Source: Omphalotus guepiniiformis (taxonomy: Eukaryota; Basidiomycota; Agaricomycetes; Agaricales; Omphalotaceae). From it: 64,000 nucleotides of DNA. Where the stretch lies: assembly GCA_028554645.1 (NCBI GenBank), contig JAQOOI010000064.1, positions 1,674,001 to 1,738,000 of the forward strand, written 5' to 3'. This document shows, piece after piece, positions 42,238-53,794 of this stretch (the first letter of the stretch is position 1; each line of letters starts with the position of its first letter). Made by a program: the position numbers and the translations under genes. The notes beneath the pieces were generated by a model that saw only the letters and a program-made list of their open reading frames with translations, was not told the DNA's origin and did no database searches.

Positions 42238-44355
42238 CTAGCAAATCACACATTCGTCCTTCGCTTGTTGGCGCGTTGGTCGAGCAATGTTCGTCCGTTT
42301 ATTGCCCATGCGCTTCATCTCTGTCAGCCTATTCATTGCTCTTTTATTACCTTGAGCTGTAGATTTCAACTGTTCGTGAACGTGATTTTTACAAATAGCC
42401 AAACGACCACGTACCTGCTGCTCGCATATACCAGCGTTTCGCGAATTCGATGTCCTGCTTGATGCCAATCCCCACTTCGGCATAGTATCCGACTGCATAC
42501 TCTGCTTTACTCAGACCCTTATTTGCCGCACGTCGAGCCCATAAGTAGGCCTCGGAATCACTCTGTTTCAGAACACCCTCACTCCCTGTTAAATACCACC
42601 CGCTCAATGCAAGCTCCGCTTCAGCATCGCCCTTTTCAGCCGCTTTTGTGTACCAGGCTATCGAGCGTCGGGGATCTATCGGACACGTCAAGTTTCCATA
42701 CTCGTAGCACTGCCCGAGCTTGTATTGAGATTGCGTATAACCCAGGTGCGCAGCTTGGGTGAAGAGATTCTTTGCCTGCAGAGGGTCATAAGGCACCAAC
42801 CCTGAATTGGGCATCTCGTACAACAGCCCCAGTTCATGGAGGGCGTGTGGGTTCTCCTCGTCTGCTTGTTCTGCCGCCCGCCGCAGCCAACCAACCGCTT
42901 CTCGGGGATTCTTTGCTTCCCCTAGCAGACCCTGTAAAAGTATCATCCCAAGCTTATACATCGCCGCAGTGTCACCCAAAGATGCAGCTTTACGATAAAA
43001 TGCAGCCGCTCGAGGAGGCTCCCTCCTCGTGCCAGCACCGATCTCGTTACACACAGCGACACGATATGCAGCAGCCGCATGATTCTGTTTCGCGGCCTGT
43101 AAATACAAGTGATAGGCCCGTTCGTGGTCAACCTGTAGTCCGAGCGCACCAGTTCCATAGCAATTAGCCATGTAGAATTGCGCTTCAGCATAAGCTTCGC
43201 CCTGGGTGGCCAGCCGTCGAATGACCTTGAGCGCCTCTCCAATGAGGAGCTCGCTGTACTTTTTGGCTGACCGCTGGTCTTTGGCACTTGTCCGTATTTT
43301 CCGCGCAGCATCAACAAGGTACCTGGCATAAAGAAAGTGGGCCTCCGGATCAGGATCGCCTTTGATACGTTGACGATACGAATCGATGTACTCCTTAGTG
43401 TATGGAGGAGTGGATAAATCCACAGCCTTGGTCTTATGAGTCGCCGGATTCACAGACTCGCCGCGGAGTAACGGTGGTCGAGATTCTATCTCAGAGACAT
43501 CGGACACAGGGGGTAGAGAGGCACGACCTGCGGGTGGAAATGACGAAACGGAGGACGCAGGATGATAGGAGCTACTCGCTGGATAGCTCCCTGAGTGGCT
43601 AGAAGCAAGCGAGATTTGACTATTAGCGTATGAATTGTAGTATCCGGAGCTAGCTGACTGAGTGGGTGGATGCCCTGGCATCTGCTGCTGACTAGGGGGC
43701 AGGGAACCTTGTGCACCAGGTGGTGGGCCCATACCCAAAACGTTGGAAGCGGCGGCGTACAAAGGGTTGTATCCTCCGTGAGGAGGGGCATCCCAGCCAC
43801 GCTGTGGAGGTTGATTATATCCCCAGTTTGCTTGAGGCACATTGGGAGAAGTGTAGCTATCTGGAGACGCTATGGAATGATCGTCATAAGACGAAAGGGT
43901 AGCAACGTCCGCATCCAGATACGGGTCACTGCGTCGGGATATGGTAGATTGAGCATCAGCGTAAAAGTCTGTATTTTGGGGAACTCGGCCGTGATTAGGA
44001 GCTGGAGGAAGGCCATTGGCATGCCTGGAAGGATCCATCATACGCTGGTGCTGTGGAGGTTGTATAGACTGCAGAGAGCGCATGGACATGGATGAGGTTG
44101 AGCGTGGTATAGGATCTGAACGATTGTCGCTGATATGCATGTTTGCAAAAGATTCCACGGCGAAATCGTACGAAGGAAGAGGCGGAAGAGGATCAGGAGC
44201 TCGTTCTGAGGGCAAGTAGGGCACAGAGCGGTTGTCATGCTGCATGATAGAAGCTTGAATTGTACAAGTATGAGATACAACTACAAGTTCTGAAGAAAAC
44301 AAGGAGAAAAGAGCTTACCGGGTTGCTCGTCGAGCAAGGCGGTGGTGGAGGACAT
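42238..44355 (-). CDS. Sel1-repeat chitin synthase activator (Chs4/Skt5-like)
   Basis: Three exons (44319-44355, 42415-44253, 42238-42356), 664 aa in frame. The N-terminal half is disordered and Pro/Ser/Tyr-rich. From residue ~310 there are seven or so Sel1 repeats (YRVAVCNEIGAGTRREPPRA; MYKLGMILLQGLLGEAKNPR; SQYKLGQCYEYGNLTCPIDP). The extreme C-terminus is ECVIC, a CaaX box, as in yeast Chs4/Skt5, which is prenylated and recruits chitin synthase to the membrane. The first exon codes only 12 residues; translation could instead begin at the Met near 44244. Function is inferred from repeat type plus CaaX. Confidence 0.85.
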
Positions 44356-44447
44356 AAGGTGTGTGGTAGCAGAAGGGGACGACTATATGAATATTCCCAC
44401 AGTAGATATATCTGTAAGTACTACGTAGTATACACATAGTACACATC

Positions 44448-46754
44448 TCATTCTTTCCAAGTCCATTTGTCTACTACTCGTTCAATTCGTTCTCTCTCTA
44501 GCCCTTCTGCTGTTCGTCTTATTTTTGTAATCAAATTTTTCCGTCTTTTCACTTCCGCTACCCCCCCTTCATCGTTCACGACCTCTTCATCGTTCCACTC
44601 TATCCATTTCTCAGCCCAACTCGTCTCACCTTCCGGCTTACGAGACTGCAGTGTCTTCGTCTCCTCATCCTCCCAGCTCTCCGAGATATGTTCCCATACC
44701 TTTGGTCTGAAATTCTTGAACCGAGGTGCATCATCGACACTTGCGCTGTCTGACCGTGCTCTCCTTCGCTTCCGAGAAACTCCGTTAGTTCCGTTTCGTA
44801 CAACGTCGTCAGCATCAAGTTCATCCTCGCTATTATACCCCGCGGCATGCCTTATTCTCCATCTCAACTCTCTAGCCATCGCGGGAGCATCCTTTACTCT
44901 GTCGTGAGGTACTTGCTCTCTTACTTCCTTTTTGGCTTGTTCAGATCCCCTCTCCAATGTGCGTACTTCCGAAAGCAGAAAATTGGCTAAGGAGCATATA
45001 GATTTCACTACCCTTGGTGAAAGCTCCGATGCTGAGGAGGACCTAAGATCTTTGAGATATTTGTCCCCAACGTACCAGCACAGTCTATCAAATGCATCAG
45101 TTTATATCCTGAAATGAGTCACCACCCTCCTACCTGGAGAACATTGGGAACCGGAATTTTTTCGGCACATGAGTCTTAATTTCTATATCTCGAACCTTGA
45201 GTTCTACACATTCCGAATATCCTCAGTGAATTGAAGCCACGACTCGACGTTAGAGAACCCACGTGTAGCCGCATCGTAAGAATGTAAGAAGTTGCCGCCA
45301 AACACCAGTGTGTCCTCAGGTGTATACTGAAGATGAAGATGTCAGTTTGCCGGTAATTGGAATAAAAATTGAATCACCCACCACAGCGTGGATCCATCCT
45401 GTAGGAATGATCATTGTATTTCCCGCAGTAAGCATCACCTTGACCACTTCGTCGACCATATCTCCTAACCAGGAATGATTCTGGATATCAGTCCCTGACC
45501 AGCGCTCATAAGCTGCAAGATTTGCAGGAGTCGGTTTGATGAAGTAAAACACCTGAGCTTTTTCGTCAGCAAAGAGGCTACACTTGAATCGAACATGAGT
45601 ACTTTCGACCCATGCATGATATGATAGTACACTGAAGAACCAGCGAAATCAATGTGCCAATCCTGTTTTTAGTTACCGAGTCAGACACTACGTGACCCCA
45701 GACACACAAGAGCAATAAAGGCCCACCGTCCAGGCACCCTCCACGCCCATCAGACAATACAGCTGAACTTTGGGATAGACATGGCCCTTGCCTTTCCGCG
45801 TCGCGGGCCAGAAATTCTCTACCCAGTCTAATTCCCTCACCAGCCGGGGTGGTAGAATCCTGTCCGCCAACAGAGTTCCAGAGACCTCCAAAGATATGAC
45901 ATTTAAAATCCTATCCCTTTGATGCGGCTCGCGCTGATAGTACTCCACCCACTTGCCAACGGTCCATCCTGGAAGATTTGACTGAGAAGCGACATCTGCA
46001 TTCGCAAATTGTGTATTACTGTGAGAAAGATCGAGATGTCTAGCAGACGCACCAATAACCTCCACTGGAGTCTGCTCTCCAACAAGTAGCCCCACATCAT
46101 CCGCCGTGAAATTATCATCAGGCATTTTCATCCCCAGACCTTCGGGGTCTTCAATGACAATTGGCTCCTGCATGGCGCTGTCATCGTTCTCCAGCCATTC
46201 GATGCCAACTTCGCTTCCTTTCATCCTCTTGAACTTGTCCTCCTTGAATTCTTTGCCCTCCATCATTCTCAAAAACCGCTTGGGGTCTAAATTGAGTCCG
46301 GCCTCCAGATTTGCGTAGTCCCTCGTCGTACGCTTTCTGTTCGACTTGCGCGCAGGGGCTCGGAAAGTGATAGCTCGTTTACCAGTCGTGTCTTTCTCCA
46401 GGCATGACGTGCAAAACCTAATTGAGTGAAAGAATATCAATAAAACTCTTACACAGCCCCTGTGGTGCACACCAATTACCATTTGTCGATGGCACCAAGC
46501 TCCTCACCCTTGCCTGCACAGCGCCAATGGTACCAGAGTTTACAAGCACCACACATTGCCCACTCCTCGTTCTCTTCGTCATCTAGTTGAGCAATTGTCT
46601 CTGGGGTACATGCCGGACAACGGTCGTCGGCTAACTTGACCTTGGATGATTCACCGTTGGTTTCTCCCCCGTTTACAACATCGTTAGATGTGGCAGACAC
46701 ACCGGGCGATGCATTTCCGTCCGTCCGTGAAGAGCGACGCCGAGCAGATGCCAT
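44448..46754 (-). CDS. PHD finger + JmjC histone demethylase (JHD1/KDM2-like)
   Basis: Nuclear Fe(II)/2-oxoglutarate-dependent lysine demethylase, by homology active on H3K36. The N-terminal PHD has all ligand pairs (DRCPAC, MCGACKLWYHWRC, FCTSC across the first intron). The JmjC domain shows the H-x-D iron motif (DWHIDFAGSSVYYHIMHGSK) and the distal His (PTGWIHAV). A JHD1-type C-terminal segment follows (KTHVPKKFRFPMFSRLCWYV). The tail is basic and acidic with an NLS-like SRKRRRARS. Several 50-60 nt introns; one at about 45207-45259 must be removed to join GFSN to VRDIEIK. Catalytic residues are present, so it should be active. Confidence 0.92.
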
Positions 46755-46934
46755 AGCGGCAGTTTTTCAGTTCGTATGTAAATAAGTATGTGAAACCACA
46801 AAGAACGAGTAACGTGGGAAATTCAAAATTCCATTTGTACATAAGCTAATTCTCTAATCTTACACTTTGTCTTTACTTATTATCCACACAATGTCTAGAC
46901 TTTACAGTCGCGGTCGCGGTCGTTGCATACCTAT

Positions 46935-48557
46935 TCATTGCTTCTCACTCAGCTCAGCGACACCGGGAAGGACCTTAGTGGCATACATCAGCACTGTAGT
47001 CAAACCACCAAAGTTACTGCACTACTTACCTTGCCTTCAAGAAGCTCGAGACTTGCACCACCACCAGTGCTGACATGGCTGAGCTTGTCCTCACTCTTGT
47101 GCTGTGCTACTAGTGTTGCGGTGTCCCCACCGCCAACAATGACTACGGATCCTTTCTGTGCTGCCTCGATATTGGCCTCAAGTAAAGAAGCAGAGCCCGC
47201 GGCAAATGCAGGGAACTCGAAGACGCCAGGAGGACTGAAATGAGTTAGCATGCAATAAGCAAGACATACACGGACAAGAGCTTACCCATTCCATAAGATG
47301 GTCTTTGATTCCAAGACGGTTTGTTTGAATAACTCTTGACTCTTGGGGCCGACGTCGAGACCCATCCAACCATCAGGAATTCCTTCGCTTTCGGTTGCGG
47401 AACCAGTCTAGAGCAATTTCAGAATAAATTGGATGCCAAAAAAGCCCAAATGAAGTGAGGTAACCTTTGCGTCCTTGTCGAATTTATCAGCGATAATGTA
47501 GTCAACGGGGAATACTAGCTTGACGTTGTTTTTTTTCGCTTTCTCTACAAGGCTTTTGACCTTTTCGGAACCCGGAGCGTCAAAGAGCGAGTTTCCGATC
47601 TAGCAAAAGTGCTCTATAAAGTAACACAGCATAGATCATGGGACAACATACAGAAATATTTTCAAGGGTCTTCTTGAAGGTGAATGCCATTCCTCCGCAG
47701 ATTATGAGCGAATTGACCTAATGATATGTCGTTAGCATTTTGCTCCAATTCAGTAGATTTTATCTGCACCTTGTCCAACATGTTCTCAATCAAGAGAATC
47801 TTGTCCGAAACCTTAGCACCGCCGAGGATAGCCAGGAAAGGACGCTCTGGACTCTCCAAGGCCTTGGCAAAGAACTCTAGCTCTTTCTTGACGAGGAATC
47901 CAGCAGCTCTCTGAGGAAGCTTGATACCCACCATGCTAGAGTGCGCGCGATGGGCAGTACCAAATGCGTCGTTAACGTAGACGTCACCGAGTTTGGTAAG
48001 GCTTTCTCTGAAAGAGGTGACCTGAGCGGAATCAGCTTTAGTCTTTGTGCCATCCTTGTTTTTCACGGAGCCCTCCTCTTCGATATGGAAGCGAAGGTTC
48101 TCAAGTAAGACGACCGAGCCCTTTGAAGCGGAATTGACGGCCTTCTCCACATCAGAACCAACGCAATCGTTCAAAAATGTCACGGGCTTATTGATCTGTT
48201 TCTCTAACTCGACCGCAACTGGTTTCAGCGAGTACTTGTCCACAACCTTCCCATCAGGTCGCCCAAGGTGAGACATGAGAGTAACCACGGAAGCACCTAC
48301 AGCGCGTCAAGAATATATACAGACGTGGAGCAGAATTGCATATTTACCATGGTCGAGGGCGTAATTAATGGTAGGCAACGCAGCTACAATACGCTTGCGA
48401 CAAAAGTCAGGCGATGGCGCAGATCGATAAAGAAGGACATACGAGCAGGGTTAGTTATTTTCCCATCCTGAAGAGGAACGTTGAAGTCAACGCGAATAAG
48501 GACACGCTTGTCTTTGAGATCAAGGTCAGTAATAGCAAGCTTGTTAGAGAGAGACAT
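46935..48557 (-). CDS. PGK1: Phosphoglycerate kinase
   Basis: Cytosolic glycolytic enzyme converting 1,3-bisphosphoglycerate + ADP to 3-phosphoglycerate + ATP. It starts [20 protein letters not shown] and ends [11 protein letters not shown] after a short last exon (TGA 46937-46935). Substrate-binding [13 protein letters not shown] and [11 protein letters not shown] lie in the N-domain, [13 protein letters not shown] near the hinge, and nucleotide-binding [12 protein letters not shown] and [14 protein letters not shown] in the C-domain. There are about six introns, as often in basidiomycete PGK genes. Length is about 416 aa, the normal size. Confidence 0.96.
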
Positions 48558-48701
48558 GTTGAGAGAAGGAAGAAGAGAATTGGTCTACGGCCGGGTTCAC
48601 CCAGACTCTTTTAATGATAACCCTAACCCTACTCCACTGTATTTCCACTCTCGCCTGGACCCATCTCTCGAGTCTCCTTCCGTTCTAGTAATTTATCCAG
48701 G

Positions 48702-49569
48702 ATGGTTGACTCATCTACAGAGAATTCGCTAGGTCTTGACTTTAATAACCTCAACTTGAATCAGTCATCTAGTGATACCGTCTCTGCCCAGCCCCCTTCT
48801 GCTGATTCAGAGCAACAACCACCGACAGCTGCCGTACAGTCTCCAACCTCTGAACAGGATTTGAATACATCCGACCACGCACCTACTGATGCCAAAGAAC
48901 GGAAAAAGCCATATGTGAACCCTGAACGCGTCAAAACTGGCGGCTCTCAGCGAGTGAGTAGCAATCATTGTGCCTAGCTTTATGTGACGCTTATGCTCGA
49001 ATCAAGGACAAGCTCAGCGAGGAGGAACTAGCAGAAAGGATGGAACGTATTCGGCAGCAGAATGAAAAGATCAAGCAACGTAGATTGGATGTCTTCCAGC
49101 TTTGAAGCTGTGATTACTGTTGTAACGTGGCGTTGTATAGGATGTACAAGCCGATGAAGATGTGTATCGCAAAACACAGGAAGTTGAGCGCGCGAAGCTG
49201 GTTCAGAACAGAAAAGTTCAAGAATCTGTTGACCGAGCTCGAGAGCAGAATGCTAAACGAAAGATGGATAAAATCCAGAGTCGGGAGTGGGACTCGGGGA
49301 AGCCATCTCCTACTGAATGGAAAAATCGGAAGAACACGTCTCAAACTCAGCCGAAGGAAGCAAACGAGAAAGAGGGCACAGATAACGAGGAAACCGCAGG
49401 ATCCGAGTCAGGACAGTGGACAAGAGGCGGTCGTGGCTCACAAAGAAGCCGAGGACGAGGAAGAGGTGGAGGTAGAGGCCGCAGACGAGGCAGAGGAGAA
49501 GGGCCAGAAACTGAACCTGCATCGCAACCCTCCAACACTGACTCTGTCTCTCTCGAAACCTCTTCATGA
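48702..49569 (+). CDS. RGG-rich coiled-coil protein, function unknown
   Basis: Starts MVDSSTENSLGLDFNNLNLN. Three exons joined by two short introns (about 48956-49007, and 49090-49139). The N-terminus is Ser/Gln/Pro-rich; the middle is a coiled coil (LSEEELAERMERIRQQNEKI) somewhat like animal CCDC9 proteins; the C-terminus is an RGG/RG box (RGGRGSQRSRGRGRGGGRGR) typical of RNA-binding proteins. It lies 145 bp from the divergent PGK gene and shares its promoter region. An RNA-associated function is inferred. Confidence 0.8.
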
Positions 49570-49669
49570 TATTTTCTTACCCGTAATTACCAGGAAGTAA
49601 ATGTTATTCTGCTATGGATGTGTCTTTTAAGTCACGTGGTATCTCTCAGTAGTACGAGTGACTCTTGCG

Positions 49670-51156
49670 ATGTCTTTCATGTCCAAGCTCACCAAACCTC
49701 CCGTCTTCAAGCCATTCAAGCTTGCTCTCATACAACTTGGCAGCATTGGTGCCAACAAAACAGATAATTTGAATCATGCTCGGGATATGATCATGAAAGC
49801 AGCGGCGGCGAAGCCTGATCTTATCGTACTTCCTGAATGTTCTCTAGCATCTCTGTCAATAGGTCTATCCACTCAACTCTTCTAGGAATGTTTCAACTCT
49901 CCTTACGGGCACGTCCACTTCCCTGTCTATGCTGAGAATGTCAATTTCATTCCCGGCAAAACGTATGATGTTGAGAAGAGTGAGAGTGAATCAGTAAAGA
50001 TGCTTTCCTCTGCCGCAAAGACATGCAACACTTGGTTGATCGGAGGCATGTACACAATCATGATACATCGTTAGCGCTTCTTATTTATTTTAGGCTCCAT
50101 TCCCGAGCGAGATCCTGAGTCAAACGACGTGTTCAATACTTGTACCGTTTATAATCCGAAAGGTGAGGTTCTCCAAAATTCATGTATTTTACACGACTTC
50201 GAAAACACCGACTACAGGGGAACTGGTGGCGCGCCATCGAAAGGTTCGTTACCCTCCTTTGATTCTTGTAGCAATATTGAACTGCGTCTCCATGAAGGTC
50301 CATCTGTTCGACATTGATATACCGGGAAAGATTACATTCAAGGTATTCCTTCAGTATGTCATCAGTGACTCTCACTCTTATACCACCTCAGGAAAGTGAA
50401 ACTTTGACGGGAGGTACATCCCTCAATTTCTTTGATACTGGTACGTGTGTCGTCTTTAAAATCATTATAATCATCAATTTCACCCCAGATTTTGCTCGCA
50501 TTGGTCTCGGAATCTGCTATGACGTGAGATTCCCTGAGCTGGCTATGATATCTGCACGCCAAGGTCTGTTTACTTGATTCTCCAAGAACACCGCCGACTC
50601 ATATATATCTGTAGGTTGCCATGTCCTAATCTATCCAGGTGCATTCAATACGACAACGGGCCCCTTACATTGGGAGCTTCTGCAACGGGGAAGGTACGTA
50701 GACCGTGAAGTTACGCATTTCAACGCATTACACTCTTTTTTCCTACAGGGCAATAGACAACCAAGTATTCTTCTCAATGTGCAGCCCTGCCCGGGACTTG
50801 ACGGCTGGCTATCATGCTGTTCGTATCCTCCTTCACTGTAGTTGAGACTAACCCAGCTGATGGTGTTCCAAGTGGGGTCATTCGATGGTTGTTGATCCGA
50901 TGTAGGTCTAGCGCTTGAAACAGCAATGAAATTGACGAGTTCTGCCTTTTCCTTAGGGGCAAGGTACTCAGTGAAGCTGGAGACTCGGAAGAAATCGTGT
51001 TCACTGAGATAGGTGCGAGAGATTAGGAAGTGGCTGACAAAAAAAGATACTGATCAATGTACAGAACCAAAAGCCATGGAAGATGCACGAGCAGGGATAC
51101 CAGTAACGACACAGCGTAGATTCGATGTGTATATGGACGTTTCAGAGGGAAAATAA
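49670..51156 (+). CDS. Nit2-type carbon-nitrogen hydrolase (omega-amidase / deaminated-glutathione amidase)
   Basis: Nitrilase-superfamily amidase that removes side products such as 2-oxoglutaramate or deaminated glutathione. The catalytic triad is visible: Glu in [10 protein letters not shown], Lys in ARHRKVHLFD and Cys in [11 protein letters not shown]. Other conserved blocks are [17 protein letters not shown] and [20 protein letters not shown]. The start [20 protein letters not shown] is chosen at 49670; the stop TAA is at 51154-51156. About eight introns, several near 50 nt. It could belong to the Nit2 or Nit3 branch; the substrate is not decided by the sequence. Confidence 0.92.
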
Positions 51157-51339
51157 ATACTTTCCGTATTTGTAAAGTCATAGAATGGTGTAGATGGTTG
51201 TGGAATGATCGATTTTTTTTCGGCTCCCTCAGCACGGGGTTACATAATAAAATCTTTTAGAGGCGCTGCCCCACCAGTCTCTCTCCCTTTCCTCCTTGTT
51301 CATTAGTTTTTCTACACTCTTCTACACTTTTATTGCAAA

Positions 51340-52814
51340 ATGGTTCGAGAAACGTATGTCTCGCCACTCTCGTTACCCTTTTCTTATTTTCTGAAATGAC
51401 TGCAGTAAATTCTATGACTTACTCGAAGTGCCGCCGACCGCATCAGAATCCGATTTGAAGAAGGCATACCGCAAGAAGTTTGTCCTCATTCTACCTGATA
51501 GGGTTTTGGATGTATCTCACTTATGTTTGCCAGAGCCTTGAGGTTACATCCAGACAAAGGTGGAGACCCTGAATTGTTCAAGGAGGTTACACACGCGTAA
51601 GCCATTCCACTTCTTACAAATCAAAACTCCCGTCTTCTTACTCCCTTGTCTAGGTACGAGGTTCTCTCTGATCCTGATAAACGGGGCGTTTACGATGCAC
51701 GGGGAGAGGCTGGCCTGTCTGAAGCAGGTGGAATAGGTGGCATGGATCCTCAGGTAAGTTCATTGGTTGCATGACATTAGTTTCGGATTTACAATCTGCT
51801 TGTAGGATCTGTTTAGTCAACTATTCGGTGGTGGTGGATTTGGTGGAAATTCGTTCTTCGGCGGTGGTGGAAGGCAAGGTCCACGCAGAACGAAAGATCT
51901 CGTGCATCGAGTACACGTCACCCTCGAAGACCTCTATAAAGGCAAAACAACCAAACTGGCGCTCACACGCAATGTCATTTGCTCTAAATGTAAAGGAAAA
52001 GGTGGAAAGGAAGGTGCTGTGCGAAGCTGCAATACTTGCAACGGTCGCGGCGTCAAAGTTACCCTGCGTCAGATGGGTCCGATGATTCAGCAGATACAAT
52101 CTGCTTGTGACGAATGTTCGGGGTCTGGCGAGGTGATCAATGCAAAGGACCGATGTTCAAATTGTAAAGGCAAGAAGGTTCTACCTGAAAAGAAGTTCTT
52201 GGAGGTGCACATCGACAAAGGTATGAAAGGCGGACAGACAATTCAGTTTAGAGGGGAGAGCGATCAATCTCCGGGTGCCGAAACTGGAGACGTGGTTATT
52301 GTGATTGAAGAGAAGCCTCACGACCGATTCAAGCGTCAAGAAACCGACCTTATTATTGATGTCGAGATTGACCTGCTTACTGCACTCGCTGGCGGACAGT
52401 TCGCGATCAAGCATCTTGATGACCGAGCACTGGTCGTCAAGCTAGAACCAGGCGAAGTCATTAAGCATGGTATGTTCTTCGTCCGCACACCACCTCACTG
52501 TTTCTTACTGTTACTTTGTCTCAGGTGACCTCAAAGTCATTCATGGACAGGGTATGCCCTCACAGCGGCATCACGAGCCTGGGGACATGTTTGTGAAGTT
52601 GAACGTGATCTTCCCGGACTCTATACCAATAGAAGCGATTCCTGCGCTAGAGTCTGCCCTTCCTCCTCGCAAGAAAGTCGAAAAATTCGGGTCCAATATC
52701 ATCATTGACGAAGTAACGCTGGACGAAGTCGATACCCGGTCGAGGCACGACTTGCGCGATGACCCGATGGAAGAGGACGCAGATGAGCCGCGTGTGCAAT
52801 GCGCAAACCAGTAG
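51340..52814 (+). CDS. YDJ1: Type I DnaJ co-chaperone (Ydj1/DNAJA-like), farnesylatable
   Basis: Hsp40 partner of cytosolic Hsp70. Exon 1 codes only MVRE plus part of a Thr codon; the J domain follows with the HPD motif (RLHPDKGGDPELF). A Gly-rich region (FGGGGFGGNSFFGGGG) is next, then a zinc domain with four CxxCxGxG-type repeats (CSKCKGKG, CNTCNGRG, CDECSGSG, CSNCKGKK), and the C-terminal substrate-binding domains. It ends VQCANQ, a CaaX box with Gln at X that favours farnesylation, as in Ydj1. About five introns. Confidence 0.94.
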
Positions 52815-52977
52815 TTATGTGTTTTGTACTCTCATCATTCCCATTATTTGTTGCAGGTAGTCTATTCAACACTCTAGATTGTTTCTGATTACAATTGCTG
52901 TCGTATCATATATAATGTAGTTGTTTCTACTACCAGCTTGTCTGGAGAACATTCATAAGTATGTCAACGATAACAAG

Positions 52978-53622
52978 CTATGCGCATGTAAGGGATACCT
53001 GTGGGTCCAGGCGGAATTGCTCGTATAATTGGCGGTTGAAAAAGCTCACTTCTGTTTCGTTTTCTGGTCTGTGTTAGCCAACATTTATTTCCTGTCTGAA
53101 GTCACAGGGTGACGAACCAAACCCGGCGTCAGCGAGAGTTTTGCTATCATCATCCAAGATCCACTCATCGTGATCAAGGTTTATTATGAGATTGGTAGTC
53201 TAGAACAATAGTCAGACCGAGTAACAGCATACGTTGAGGATACTGACTTTGGCCTTGTGCGCTTGCGAATATAGCTTGAGAGTGTCTAAACAGGTATCAT
53301 TCGAAGATCGTCAAGAAAGAGATACGAACAGACTTGCCCAAGTTCACATTCCGGTAAGGCTTGAAGGCTGGCTGCGTCTGAATAGCTGATAGCGACAATC
53401 GGATAGTGGCCAAAATTGTAAGGAGAGAATGTACTTACCGAGACGAGCAATGTCCTTGAGCTGACCGACAGTAGTTGTTTCGAGATTGAGATCAGAAAGG
53501 ACAAGACTACGCTCTGTTCTATACTGAAAAGATTTGACGATACGCAAAGTGATGACTGCTGACGATTTTGGTCGGGCCTCATTCGTCAAAACATCGGAGA
53601 AATCAGTATATGTTGAAGCCAT
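52978..53622 (-). CDS. UPF0538 family protein (C2orf76 homologue)
   Basis: Small conserved eukaryotic protein of unknown function. It starts MASTYTDFSDVLTNEARPKS with TLRIVKSFQYRTERSLVL. Later exons contain SFKPYRNV, TLKLYSQAHKAKTTNLIINL, DHDEWILDDDSKTLADAGFE and NETEVSFFNRQLYEQF, all characteristic of the family. The stop TAG is at 52980-52978. At least four short introns. It converges tail-to-tail with the DnaJ gene (163 bp apart) and diverges from the GH3 gene (172 bp between starts). Confidence 0.88.
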
Positions 53623-53794
53623 GAGTGGAGTGGGAAAGCGGTAGTTGTGCACTGTTTTAATTTTGCCACTTGTTCATCCTCGGACCGGACTGCCGGATTT
53701 AAGGTGAACTTGTAATACCGTGACTCGGACTGCATATATGCATATGTAGTACTTAAATACTCCCTCATTTCACTCTCTCCATCTTCATCTCCTC

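Noticed and set aside
49310..49567. Minus-strand frames over the RGG gene
   Set aside because: Shadows of the GC-rich RGG repeat.
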